This document shows, piece after piece, positions 1 through 6,012 of a stretch of DNA of 6,665 nt; position 1 is the stretch's first letter, and every line of letters begins with the position of its first letter. Source of the DNA: a bacterium. Lineage in GTDB: Bacteria; Bacteroidota; Bacteroidia; Bacteroidales; UBA932. Made by a program: the position numbers and the translations under genes. The stretch is from contig SFUD01000039.1 of NCBI GenBank assembly GCA_004561775.1, positions 1 through 6,665 on the forward strand, read 5' to 3'. Under the pieces are notes generated by a model. That model made no database searches. It saw only the letters and a list, made by a program, of their open reading frames with translations, and was not told the origin of the DNA.

Positions 1-941
1 TTGCCTTGGCTGTCATATTGGGGAAGGTTCTCCCATGTGACCGTTGTGTTTTCTGCGTCTGTAGAAGTCACAGTTTGCAGCACACAGCCTGCATCCACGG
101 TATGGCCGCTCCAACTGTCGGAATCCTCCGCGAGCGTCTGCCCACCATAGCAATGCCAGTTCTCTTCGTCCTTCGTTTTATACAGCAGTTCAAAGACGGC
201 AGTGGCATTTTCGCCGGGCTGGCGGCGCCAGACCTTTTCGACCGTAATGGTGGAGTAGTTCTTCTGCCGGATCAGTTCGTTGGTGATTTTACTCTCGTTC
301 CGGTGGCGGGTCGTATTGTAGTAGTGGTCAGGGAGCGGATTGGATTCATCATACGATTCACTGGGTGAGTAGTCCTTACCGTAGTCCGTCGTCTCCGCAT
401 AGTTGGGTATTGCCGTAACCTCCTTGGCACGGAAATACAGGGTGTAGTAGGTTTTCCCGTCCTCACCCACCGTTGCGACCGGAAGATCCTGCAGCGTCTT
501 CTGCCAGTTTTCGCCCTTCGTAAGGGTGAAGGTGTAGGCGCGGCCATTCACCTTTACATTCTGCCAGTCGGTAAGCTCAAAATTCCCTTCAGAACTGCCC
601 TCTCCGGAGTCGTTCTCTTCCTCGGAGGGACTGCTTTCGGGGGCATCCCCCGTGCTCCTGATACCACGCATTTGCAGGACAAAGGTAATCGCGTCCGGGC
701 GGGAGTGGTACAGATCATCCTCGTCGTTTACCCAGATCTTCTCCACGTGCAGGGTGGTAGACTCCAGCTTATTCTGAATGTCGGTTTTCTCATCGCCCTG
801 CGCAGGATAGGTTCGGGTATAGGCGGCGGCTTCATAAGTAGTCTTTCCGTCCGCAGTACGCTCCTCAACCTCCGCCGCGCCAATGTGGGTCTCGACGCAG
901 CGATAGTGCCAAGGTTTTCCATCCTGATCCTGTTCTTTGTA
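1..941 (-). CDS. Cna-B-repeat surface protein, internal fragment (both ends missing)
   Basis: An uninterrupted minus-strand frame of 313 codons is open at the window edge and at the join near 941. An in-frame TAG (944-942) lies just before the first codon, and there is no plausible start. The translation shows the end of one Cna-B-like repeat (residues 1-60), a whole repeat (about 61-225) and most of a third (229-313). Repeats open with LHVEKIW (K68) and ITVEKVW (K236) and close with IQNKLE (N57) and KITNELI (N221). Lys on the first strand and Asn on the last are the usual partners of the intramolecular isopeptide bond in this family. The third repeat has the typical WENLPQYDSQG strand. An acidic Ser/Glu/Gly-rich stretch (about 99-119) interrupts the second repeat. 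Such repeats form the stalks of cell-wall-anchored adhesins and pilins of Gram-positive bacteria; signal peptide and LPXTG anchor would lie outside. Arg codons are CGN in 12 of 13 cases, unlike the aro genes. The fold family is secure; ligand and host are unknown. Confidence 0.85.
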
Positions 942-1612
942 CTAAGCAGATAATCATCCTCGCTCAAGAGCCCGCGGGCAATTGCCAGATGCTTCTTGAA
1001 GGTTGTTCCCGGAACATCCTGATGCTTCATAATGGAGCCAAAGACCAGCGTGGAGGCAAATGGGATAGAGAGCGAGTAGGCCACAACCTCATCGTGCTCA
1101 TCAAAGGTATACTCCCTCATATTCAGCTTAAGGGAATTGAAGAGGTCCCGGAAAAAGACAAGCCCCATATAGTCCGTACCGCGCACCTTAAGAGCACCAT
1201 TCTCCTTAACCTGCGGCTCATTTATTATAATAGCATTCTCGCTCTGCAGGTTGCCCAGATTGGCAAATGTAGGGCCAAACATAGGGTGAACGGAGACATA
1301 TCTGAATCCCGATGCCTCATAGAACTCCTTCAGCCCAGTCTTTACAGAGGCAATATCGGAGATTATGCAGTTTTGCGGCAGATGCGGCATAAGCGCCTTA
1401 AAGGCCTCAACCGTGTAACTTAGAGTTACACAGTTAATTACCAGTTCGGGAGCAAACTCCTCAACCTCCTCCATCTTTGTAAAACGGAAGACATTGTAGA
1501 CAAAGCGCATACGCTTTGAATCACTCTCCATCACCGCCACATCGTGATTGAAACTCAGAAGGTCCGAGAAGAAGGAGCCCATCTTGCCCGCGCCCAGAAT
1601 AAGAATCTTCAT
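728..1612 (-). CDS. tyrA: Prephenate dehydrogenase, 3'-truncated at the junction
   Basis: The enzyme oxidatively decarboxylates prephenate to 4-hydroxyphenylpyruvate with NAD(P)+, the committed step to tyrosine, in the cytoplasm. Native sequence covers residues 1-224 (1612-941). It opens with a Rossmann nucleotide-binding strand, MKILILGAGKMG (GxGxxG at 7-12). It continues with SDIASVK (85-91) and SVHPMFGPT (107-115), whose His109 matches the conserved active-site His region of the family, and a helical C-terminal domain ending SEDDYLLS. Beyond residue 224 the frame runs out of frame through the Cna-B gene, adding 70 unrelated, Arg-rich residues before a stop at 728-730. Relatives in Bacteroidales are somewhat longer than 224 residues, so roughly the last few dozen are missing. 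It starts 6 bases after the DAHP synthase stop and is the last recognisable gene of the operon. In the source organism the gene is probably intact; as assembled it is broken. Confidence 0.88.
   Translation of the reverse strand: MKILILGAGKMGSFFSDLLSFNHDVAVMESDSKRMRFVYNVFRFTKMEEVEEFAPELVINCVTLSYTVEAFKALMPHLPQNCIISDIASVKTGLKEFYEASGFRYVSVHPMFGPTFANLGNLQSENAIIINEPQVKENGALKVRGTDYMGLVFFRDLFNSLKLNMREYTFDEHDEVVAYSLSIPFASTLVFGSIMKHQDVPGTTFKKHLAIARGLLSEDDYLLSTKNRIRMENLGTIAASRPTLARRRLRSVLRTERLLMKPPPIPEPILRRAMRKPTFRISWSLPPCTWRRSG
936..946. other. Chimeric junction between tyrA and the Cna-B gene
   Basis: Reading leftward on the minus strand, TyrA-like sequence runs to the codons for SEDDYLLS (last codon 943-941) and then stops resembling TyrA. 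The Cna-B frame, shifted relative to TyrA, begins with TAC at 941-939. The break therefore falls within a few bases of 939-944. No insertion-sequence end, inverted repeat, tRNA or attachment-like repeat is visible at the join. This fits a mis-joined assembly better than a mobile-element insertion, but it is inference; the exact base cannot be fixed without an intact tyrA homologue. Confidence 0.8.
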
Positions 1613-1618
1613 ACCCCG

Positions 1619-2677
1619 CTATTTTTTCAAATCCAACTGCACTCTAACAGACTCCTCGTGAATTGCCTTAACAATGGAGTCCACAAACTCACCGCTAAGA
1701 TTAAGCTTGGAGCCCATATCCTGCCTGCTCTTAAGGAGCTGGTCGTACCTTCCGCTCTGTAGCACCGGCATATTGTGCTCCAATTTGTATGTTCCAATCT
1801 CCTGAGAGATTCTCATACGTTTTGCAAGAAGTGTAAGAAGCTGTTCGTCAAGCTCATCTATCTGCTTACGAAGCACAGAGAGGTTCTCTGTTGTCTGTAC
1901 GTTGTCTCTAATCACAAGCATATTCAAAGTATAATCCAGTACGGCAGGTGTAAGTTGCTGCTTTGCATCGCTAAGGGCACAATCGGGATTACAGTGCGAC
2001 TCAATTATAAGACCGTCGAAGTTAAGGTCCATAGCCTGCTGCGCAATAGGGGCAACAAGCTCCCTTGCGCCACCAATGTGGCTTGGGTCGCAGATAATGG
2101 TAATCTCCGGGTAGCGGCGCTTCAGCTCAATAGGAATATGCCACAGCGGCGCATTTCTGTAGATCTTTTTGTCATAGGAGCTGAAACCTCTGTGAATTAC
2201 GCCAAGGTTGGTAAGGCCCGCATTGTAAAGCCTCTCCAATCCGCCAATCCAAAGCTCCAGGTCCGGATTTACAGGGTTCTTAAGCAATATTGGGATATCA
2301 ACTCCCTTAAGGGCATCTGCAAGTTCCTGCATAGCAAATGGGTTTGCGGCAGTTCTGGCACCAATCCAGAGCAGGTCTATTCCTGCCTTGATTGCCTCAA
2401 GAACGTGCGCTGGAGTAGCCACCTCTGTTGCAACCATCATACCTGTCTTCTCCTTAACCTCCTTTAGCCAAGGCAAACCAACCGCGCCTATTCCCTCAAA
2501 ACCACCCGGTTTTGTACGCGGCTTCCATATTCCGGCCCTGAAAATCTTAATACCCTTCTCTGCCAACTCTGTGGCAGTCTGCATAACCTGCTCGCGGCTC
2601 TCCGCGCTGCAAGGACCTGCAATAACAATTGGCCTATTGGCTTCCAAGCCTTTAAGAACCAGCTTTTTAATCTCCAT
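1619..2677 (-). CDS. aroF: Bifunctional DAHP synthase (type I beta) / chorismate mutase (AroQ)
   Basis: This 352-residue fusion joins two enzymes. Residues 1-260 are 3-deoxy-D-arabino-heptulosonate-7-phosphate synthase, which condenses phosphoenolpyruvate with erythrose 4-phosphate to start the shikimate pathway. Visible motifs are GPCSAES (21-27), RAGIWKPRT (47-55), GARTAANP (106-113), LLKNPVN (131-137), IHRGFSSYD (161-169), CDPSHIGG (196-203) and IESH (225-228). These supply the phosphate-binding Lys/Arg and the Cys/His/Glu metal ligands of the family. Residues about 265-352 are an AroQ chorismate mutase helix bundle (LRKQIDELDEQLLTLLAKRM, 269-288; IGTYKLEHN, 294-302), converting chorismate to prephenate. 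In characterised Bacteroidota relatives (Porphyromonas gingivalis) the C-terminal domain also serves as the allosteric feedback sensor. No separate chorismate mutase is seen here. It lies 15 bases after the aminotransferase and 6 before tyrA. The symbol is by function; aroA, aroG or pheB are also used. Confidence 0.95.
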   Translation of the reverse strand: MEIKKLVLKGLEANRPIVIAGPCSAESREQVMQTATELAEKGIKIFRAGIWKPRTKPGGFEGIGAVGLPWLKEVKEKTGMMVATEVATPAHVLEAIKAGIDLLWIGARTAANPFAMQELADALKGVDIPILLKNPVNPDLELWIGGLERLYNAGLTNLGVIHRGFSSYDKKIYRNAPLWHIPIELKRRYPEITIICDPSHIGGARELVAPIAQQAMDLNFDGLIIESHCNPDCALSDAKQQLTPAVLDYTLNMLVIRDNVQTTENLSVLRKQIDELDEQLLTLLAKRMRISQEIGTYKLEHNMPVLQSGRYDQLLKSRQDMGSKLNLSGEFVDSIVKAIHEESVRVQLDLKK

Positions 2678-2692
2678 ATAAAGATATTTGAA

Positions 2693-3877
2693 TTATTTGA
2701 TTACAGATTTAACACGCGCCAAAGCCTCTGCCAGATTCTGCTCGTTGCAGCAGAGGGAGATACGCATATAACGCTCTCCGTTGCTTCCAAAGATAAAACC
2801 CGGAGTAAGGAAGACCTTGGCCTCATAAAGCAATTTGTCGCTCAGCTCCTTTGCAGAGACTCCTCCCGATATCTCTCCCCACAGGAAGAGTCCAACCTGA
2901 TTCTCTCTTACCCTGCATCCGGCAGCCTCCAGAATGGCACGCGCAAGTTCCCTCCTTGCCGCATATACCGCATTCATCTTGGCGTACTCCTCGTCGCCCT
3001 GGGCAAGCGCCTCAACTGCCGCCAATTGCATAGGGCGGAACATTCCCGAATCCATATTGCTCTTTACCCTAAGCACCCACTCTATGAATCTGCTGTTGGA
3101 GGCAGCCATTCCTATTCTCCATCCGGGCATATTGAATGCCTTGCTCAGCGAATTCAACTCTATGCATATCTCCTTTGCTCCAGGCACAGAGAGAATGCTG
3201 ATAGGATGGTCATTAAGAATAAAGCTGTAAGGGTTGTCGTGGCATATTACAATGCCCCACCTCTTGCCAAAGGCAACAATCTTCTCAAAGAGCTCCCTGC
3301 TGCCATTTGCGCCGGTAGGCATATTAGGATAGTTGCACCACATAAGCTTAACCGCATTAAGGTCTATCTCGCCCGCATTGTGCCTTCTCTCCAAATCCTC
3401 CAAATCGGGATGCCAATCGTGGGACTCATCCAGAGAGTACTCAATAATCTTAGCGCCAATCAGCTTTGAGACAGAGAAATAGGTAGGGTAGCCCGGATTT
3501 GGCAGAAGCACGCTCTCTCCCGCATTGACAAATGCCATAGAGATATGCATAACACCCTCCTTGCTTCCCATAAGCGGCAATATCTCATTGGAAGGGTCAA
3601 GCTCCACAGAATAGTATCTCCTGTACCACGCCGCAAAGGCCTCCCTCAACTGCGGGATGCCCACATAAGGCTGATACCCGTGCACATTCTCCTCCATTGC
3701 GCTCTTTGCAAGCATCTCTCGCACCTTTAGGGTAGGAGGCATATCGGGACTGCCTATACCAAGATTAATAACTCCTGCGCCCTCCGCATTCATCTTAGCA
3801 ATCTCCTTAAGCTTTATAGAGAAGTAGTACTCCTCCACTTTAGAGATTCTCTCCGCTGGAACCACACTTTTGCTCAT
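2693..3877 (-). CDS. Class I/II PLP-dependent aminotransferase, probably aromatic
   Basis: A full-length 394-residue fold-type I aminotransferase. Landmarks: MGSKEG (103-108) in the cofactor phosphate loop, NPGYPTY (127-133), NYPNMPTG (182-189) with the PLP-contacting Asn185, HDNPYS (213-218) with Asp214 and Tyr217, SLSKAFNMPGWRIG (243-256) with the Schiff-base Lys246 and the phosphate-binding Arg254, and RYMRIS (369-374) with Arg372 for the substrate carboxylate. No signal peptide; cytoplasmic. By sequence it resembles the broad aspartate/alanine/LL-diaminopimelate aminotransferase group, so substrate cannot be read from motifs. Its position between pheA and the DAHPS-CM gene, 21 and 15 bases from each, implies transamination of phenylpyruvate and 4-hydroxyphenylpyruvate to Phe and Tyr, or of prephenate to arogenate. 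Start chosen at ATG 3877 because the next upstream stop leaves no better option and the spacing to pheA fits an operon. The substrate assignment is inference. Confidence 0.9.
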   Translation of the reverse strand: MSKSVVPAERISKVEEYYFSIKLKEIAKMNAEGAGVINLGIGSPDMPPTLKVREMLAKSAMEENVHGYQPYVGIPQLREAFAAWYRRYYSVELDPSNEILPLMGSKEGVMHISMAFVNAGESVLLPNPGYPTYFSVSKLIGAKIIEYSLDESHDWHPDLEDLERRHNAGEIDLNAVKLMWCNYPNMPTGANGSRELFEKIVAFGKRWGIVICHDNPYSFILNDHPISILSVPGAKEICIELNSLSKAFNMPGWRIGMAASNSRFIEWVLRVKSNMDSGMFRPMQLAAVEALAQGDEEYAKMNAVYAARRELARAILEAAGCRVRENQVGLFLWGEISGGVSAKELSDKLLYEAKVFLTPGFIFGSNGERYMRISLCCNEQNLAEALARVKSVIK

Positions 3878-3898
3878 ATCTTTTAAAATTATTAATAA

Positions 3899-4756
3899 TC
3901 AATCATTTACAGACTGCCTGCCATCCACATACTCGCCCATTATCTGAAACTCTCCGGTAAGCGGCCTTATAGCCTCCACCGCCTGCCTGTAGCGCATATA
4001 ATCATCAAAGAGCAGATTTATGTAAAACTGATACTCCCACTCCTTGCCAACAATGGGAAGGCTCTGAATCATAGTAAGATTCATATCATAGAATGAGAGT
4101 ATTGCAAGTATCTTGGAGAGGCTTCCCGATGTATGGGGCAGCGTAAAGACCATTGCGCTCTTATTTATTCTCTGCCCCTGGGAGAGCTGCTCAAGCACCT
4201 GCGGAGCAACCGTTGGATTTGCAAGAATGAGAAACCTTGTAAAATTCCTCTTGTTGGTCTCTATTCCATCTGCCAGAATATCCATTCCATAGAGCGCCGC
4301 GGCGCCTGCGGGAGCTATTGCCGCGTGGTCTCTCAGATTCTGCTCCTTAATCCATTTGGCACTGCCTGCAGTATCATCCTTCTCCACAAGCTTAACCCCT
4401 TGGAGCCTCTCCAAATAATCTGCGCACTGCATAAGCGCCATAGGATGGGAGTTAACCTCCCTTATCTCATCCAGCCCCACTCCGGGGAGAGCCAAAAGAG
4501 AGTGCTTTATTCTGAGTTTGTACTCTCCCACAATAACTAGCCCTGTCTCCCTTATGATTCGGTAGTTCTGAAGGAGACTTCCCGCAATGGTATTCTCTAT
4601 TGCCATTATGCCCAGAATCTCCGGATTCTCCACCACCTTTGAGGCAAGCTCCCCAAAGGTCTCGCAATCCACATTCTCTATCTTATTCTCTCCAAAGAAG
4701 TCAATTGCCGCAATATGGTGGTTACATCCACCTATTCCCTGTATAGCTACTCTCAT
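3899..4756 (-). CDS. pheA: Prephenate dehydratase with C-terminal ACT domain
   Basis: This monofunctional enzyme (285 residues, usual size) decarboxylates and dehydrates prephenate to phenylpyruvate, the committed step to phenylalanine. The catalytic domain shows AIENTIAGSL (52-61), SHPMALMQC (103-111), DTAGSAKWI (128-136) and NKRNFTRFLIL (168-178), whose Thr173-Arg-Phe is the conserved catalytic TRF. The ACT regulatory domain spans about 199-280, with the Phe-loop-like HTSGSLSKIL (208-217) and WEYQFYINL (240-248). The usual ESRP Phe-binding motif reads QSLP (231-234). The start at 4756 gives MRVAIQGIGG, which aligns with homologues. The same frame extends upstream to an ATG at 4804, but that would translate through the terminator hairpin and is rejected. 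First gene of the minus-strand operon; its start lies 11 bases past the U-tract of the leader terminator, so expression depends on readthrough. Confidence 0.94.
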   Translation of the reverse strand: MRVAIQGIGGCNHHIAAIDFFGENKIENVDCETFGELASKVVENPEILGIMAIENTIAGSLLQNYRIIRETGLVIVGEYKLRIKHSLLALPGVGLDEIREVNSHPMALMQCADYLERLQGVKLVEKDDTAGSAKWIKEQNLRDHAAIAPAGAAALYGMDILADGIETNKRNFTRFLILANPTVAPQVLEQLSQGQRINKSAMVFTLPHTSGSLSKILAILSFYDMNLTMIQSLPIVGKEWEYQFYINLLFDDYMRYRQAVEAIRPLTGEFQIMGEYVDGRQSVND

Positions 4757-4767
4757 ATCTGTATAAT

Positions 4768-4800
4768 AAAAAAACTCCCGCGCATCACTGCGAGGGAGTT
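4768..4800 (-). terminator. Intrinsic terminator (segments 3:4) of the pheA leader attenuator
   Basis: On the minus strand AACTCCCTCGC (4800-4790) and GCGCGGGAGTT (4783-4773) pair as 7 bp, one T/C mismatch, then 3 bp, around a 6-base loop. The stem runs straight into a T-tract (4774-4768, seven T counting the stem end). It sits between the leader peptide stop and the pheA start, not at the end of a gene, so it must act on transcripts heading into pheA. Its left arm also pairs with an upstream segment to form the antiterminator. Confidence 0.9.
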
Positions 4801-4866
4801 GCAATCATTCTACTACAAAACTATATAAATACAACCCCCTCTTTTATTCCAAAGTAATAAAAGAAA
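4792..4866 (-). promoter_or_regulatory. Pause hairpin and antiterminator of the Phe/Tyr attenuator
   Basis: Two further RNA structures compete with the terminator. The 1:2 hairpin pairs UUUCUUUUAUU (4866-4856) with AAUAAAAGAGG (4848-4838): 11 consecutive pairs including two G-U, with a 7-base loop. Its first arm is leader codons 11-15, all Phe or Tyr. The 2:3 antiterminator pairs GAGGGGGUUGUA (4841-4830) with UGCAACUCCCUC (4803-4792): 12 consecutive pairs including two G-U. Segment 2 shares bases with the 1:2 hairpin, and segment 3 contains most of the left arm of the terminator. A ribosome stalled at the Phe/Tyr run would cover segment 1, let 2:3 form and allow pheA transcription. A ribosome reaching the stop codon would cover segment 2 and allow termination. 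The pairings are seen in sequence; the mechanism is inferred from known pheA and trp attenuators. Confidence 0.87.
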
Positions 4867-4898
4867 TAAAAAAAGAAGTATGTAAATGTGCTCTTCAT
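4821..4898 (-). CDS. pheL: Phe/Tyr-rich leader peptide of the pheA operon
   Basis: A 25-codon frame with ATG at 4898-4896 and TAG at 4823-4821. Residues 5-16 read FTYFFFYFFYYF: seven Phe, four Tyr and one Thr. The whole peptide holds eight Phe and four Tyr. It lies about 14 bases downstream of the predicted transcription start, with AAAGG some 9 bases before the ATG as a weak ribosome-binding site. The peptide product itself probably has no function; translation senses charged Phe-tRNA and Tyr-tRNA. Codons 20-23 form antiterminator segment 2, so a ribosome finishing the peptide masks it. The reading frame is open further upstream to 5126, but that part runs through the promoter and opposite to aroB, so the short start is preferred. 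No other short frame in the leader has this composition. Confidence 0.88.
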   Translation of the reverse strand: MKSTFTYFFFYFFYYFGIKEGVVFI

Positions 4899-4919
4899 AA
4901 AACTAGCCTTTATCTCCCG

Positions 4920-4950
4920 CAAAGTTATATTTTTTTTATATTTTTGCAAA
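4920..4950 (-). promoter_or_regulatory. Bacteroidota sigma-type promoter for the leader/pheA operon
   Basis: On the minus strand TTTG (4950-4947) is followed after exactly 19 bases by TAACTTTG (4927-4920). This is a full match to the Bacteroides vegetative consensus, TTTG at -33 and TAnnTTTG at -7. Transcription should start near 4912, about 14 bases before the leader peptide ATG. It lies inside the 5' region of the divergent aroB gene. Confidence 0.8.
4939..4946 (+). promoter_or_regulatory. Probable -7 box for the aroB-aroD transcript
   Basis: TATTTTTG matches the TAnnTTTG -7 consensus on the plus strand, 22 bases before the aroB ATG. No TTTG is present at the expected -33 spacing (about 4914-4919 is C-rich), so it is a weaker candidate. 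It lies between the two boxes of the divergent pheA promoter, so the two promoters would overlap on the same DNA. Confidence 0.4.
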
Positions 4951-4968
4951 CAATTACAACTTATAATT

Positions 4969-6012
4969 ATGCAAAATATTTCCATCAGCATAGATATCAA
5001 TAACTTACATAAACTAATCCCTAAAAACCGAGATATTTTTGTAATAATTGATAATAATCTTAAAGAGTATATGCCTCTCTTTAAGGAGTACCGGACCATT
5101 GGCATAGAGACCTCTGAGGAATACAAAGATTACTCCACCATAGAGAGGATAATCTCCATTCTTCTGGCCAAAGGAGCAGACAGAAAGAGCTTTATAGTTG
5201 GCGTAGGAGGAGGTATCACCACAGATATGGCGGGCTTTGCAGCCTCCATCTACAAGAGGGGCATAGAGTTTGGTTTTGTACCCACCACACTGCTTGCAAT
5301 GTGCGATGCCGCAATTGGAGGCAAGAACGGAGTAAATTTTGGAGGCTTCAAGAATATGATAGGTACAATAACCCAACCTCAGTGGGTCTTCATCTCTCCG
5401 GAGTTTCTGAAGAGTCTGCCAAGCAGAGAGTTCAAAGCAGGAGCCGCAGAGGCGCTCAAGACCTTTATGATTTACGACAGGGAGGAGTACTCAAAGGCGG
5501 TGGAGCTCTTTGGCAACATAGAGAGAGGCGGCAAAGAGTACCTTGCGCTGGAGAGCACACAGGAGCAGCTTCTCCACACAATAAAGGCCTGCTCCGGCTA
5601 CAAGGCCGCCGTAGTGGAGAGAGATATGTACGAGCACGGAGAGAGGCGTCTGCTTAACCTTGGGCACACATTTGCCCACGCAATAGAGAGCTGCTGCAAC
5701 AATGCCGGCACATTTGAGATAATGCACGGAGAGGCGGTTGCCATAGGGCTTGTCTGCGCAGCAGAGCTCTCCCAGAGGCTTGGAATTGCCCCCAACGGCT
5801 TTGCAGAGAGGGTGGCGCAAGATATTGCCTCCTGCGGGCTTCCTACAACAATGGCCGGACTTCCCGTAACTAAAGAACTCATAGTAAAGGCCATAACAAA
5901 AGACAAAAAGGTAGAGAATCACGGCATCCACCTAATTCTCCCAAAGGAGATTGGGCACGTAGAGGACCGCACCGTGCCTCTGGAATCCATAGAAACCCTT
6001 GTAAATATATGA
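4969..6012 (+). CDS. aroB: 3-dehydroquinate synthase
   Basis: Second shikimate-pathway enzyme: it converts DAHP to 3-dehydroquinate using bound NAD+ and a divalent metal, in the cytoplasm. The 347-residue product has GGGITTDMAGF (80-90, NAD-binding Gly-rich loop with Asp86), VPTTLLAMCDAAIGGKNGVNF (104-124, with Asp113, Lys119 and Asn123), AGAAEALK (157-164), LLNLGHTFAHAIE (228-240) and MHGEAVAIG (252-260). Glu161, His233 and His253 match the three metal ligands of the family. Length is normal and no domain is missing. The frame is open back to 4888, but the ATG at 4969 is chosen: residues before it are translated AT-rich promoter sequence and MQNISISID matches the expected N-terminal strand. 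There is no clear Shine-Dalgarno, as is common in Bacteroidota. It is transcribed away from pheA and overlaps aroD by ATGA, so the two are probably translationally coupled. It lies outside the attenuator's control. Confidence 0.96.
   Translation: MQNISISIDINNLHKLIPKNRDIFVIIDNNLKEYMPLFKEYRTIGIETSEEYKDYSTIERIISILLAKGADRKSFIVGVGGGITTDMAGFAASIYKRGIEFGFVPTTLLAMCDAAIGGKNGVNFGGFKNMIGTITQPQWVFISPEFLKSLPSREFKAGAAEALKTFMIYDREEYSKAVELFGNIERGGKEYLALESTQEQLLHTIKACSGYKAAVVERDMYEHGERRLLNLGHTFAHAIESCCNNAGTFEIMHGEAVAIGLVCAAELSQRLGIAPNGFAERVAQDIASCGLPTTMAGLPVTKELIVKAITKDKKVENHGIHLILPKEIGHVEDRTVPLESIETLVNI

Noticed and set aside
728..940. C-terminal 70 residues of the tyrA frame as a genuine TyrA extension or a TyrA-adhesin fusion
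   Set aside because: This stretch is a well-conserved Cna-B sequence in another frame; the tyrA-frame reading is Arg/Pro-rich noise that ends at a chance stop.
989..2467. Plus-strand open frames at 989-1423 and 1775-2467
   Set aside because: They lie opposite well-conserved tyrA and DAHPS-CM coding sequence and their translations resemble no protein family.
4757..4804. Upstream ATG at 4804 as the pheA start (16 extra residues)
   Set aside because: The extra codons cover the terminator hairpin and encode nothing like a PheA N-terminus; MRVAIQGIGG from 4756 fits the family.
4768..4898. T-box or metabolite riboswitch in the pheA leader
   Set aside because: No T-box consensus or known aptamer core is visible, and the leader is short; the translated Phe/Tyr codons explain its structure fully.
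4888..4968. Upstream ATG at 4888 as the aroB start (27 extra residues)
   Set aside because: It lies upstream of the -7 box candidate, and the hydrophobic residues arise from AT-rich promoter DNA; it is not a signal peptide on a cytoplasmic enzyme.
4899..5126. Long upstream extension of the leader peptide frame into aroB
   Set aside because: It would run antisense through aroB and across the consensus promoter; transcription should start near 4912, leaving only the ATG at 4898.
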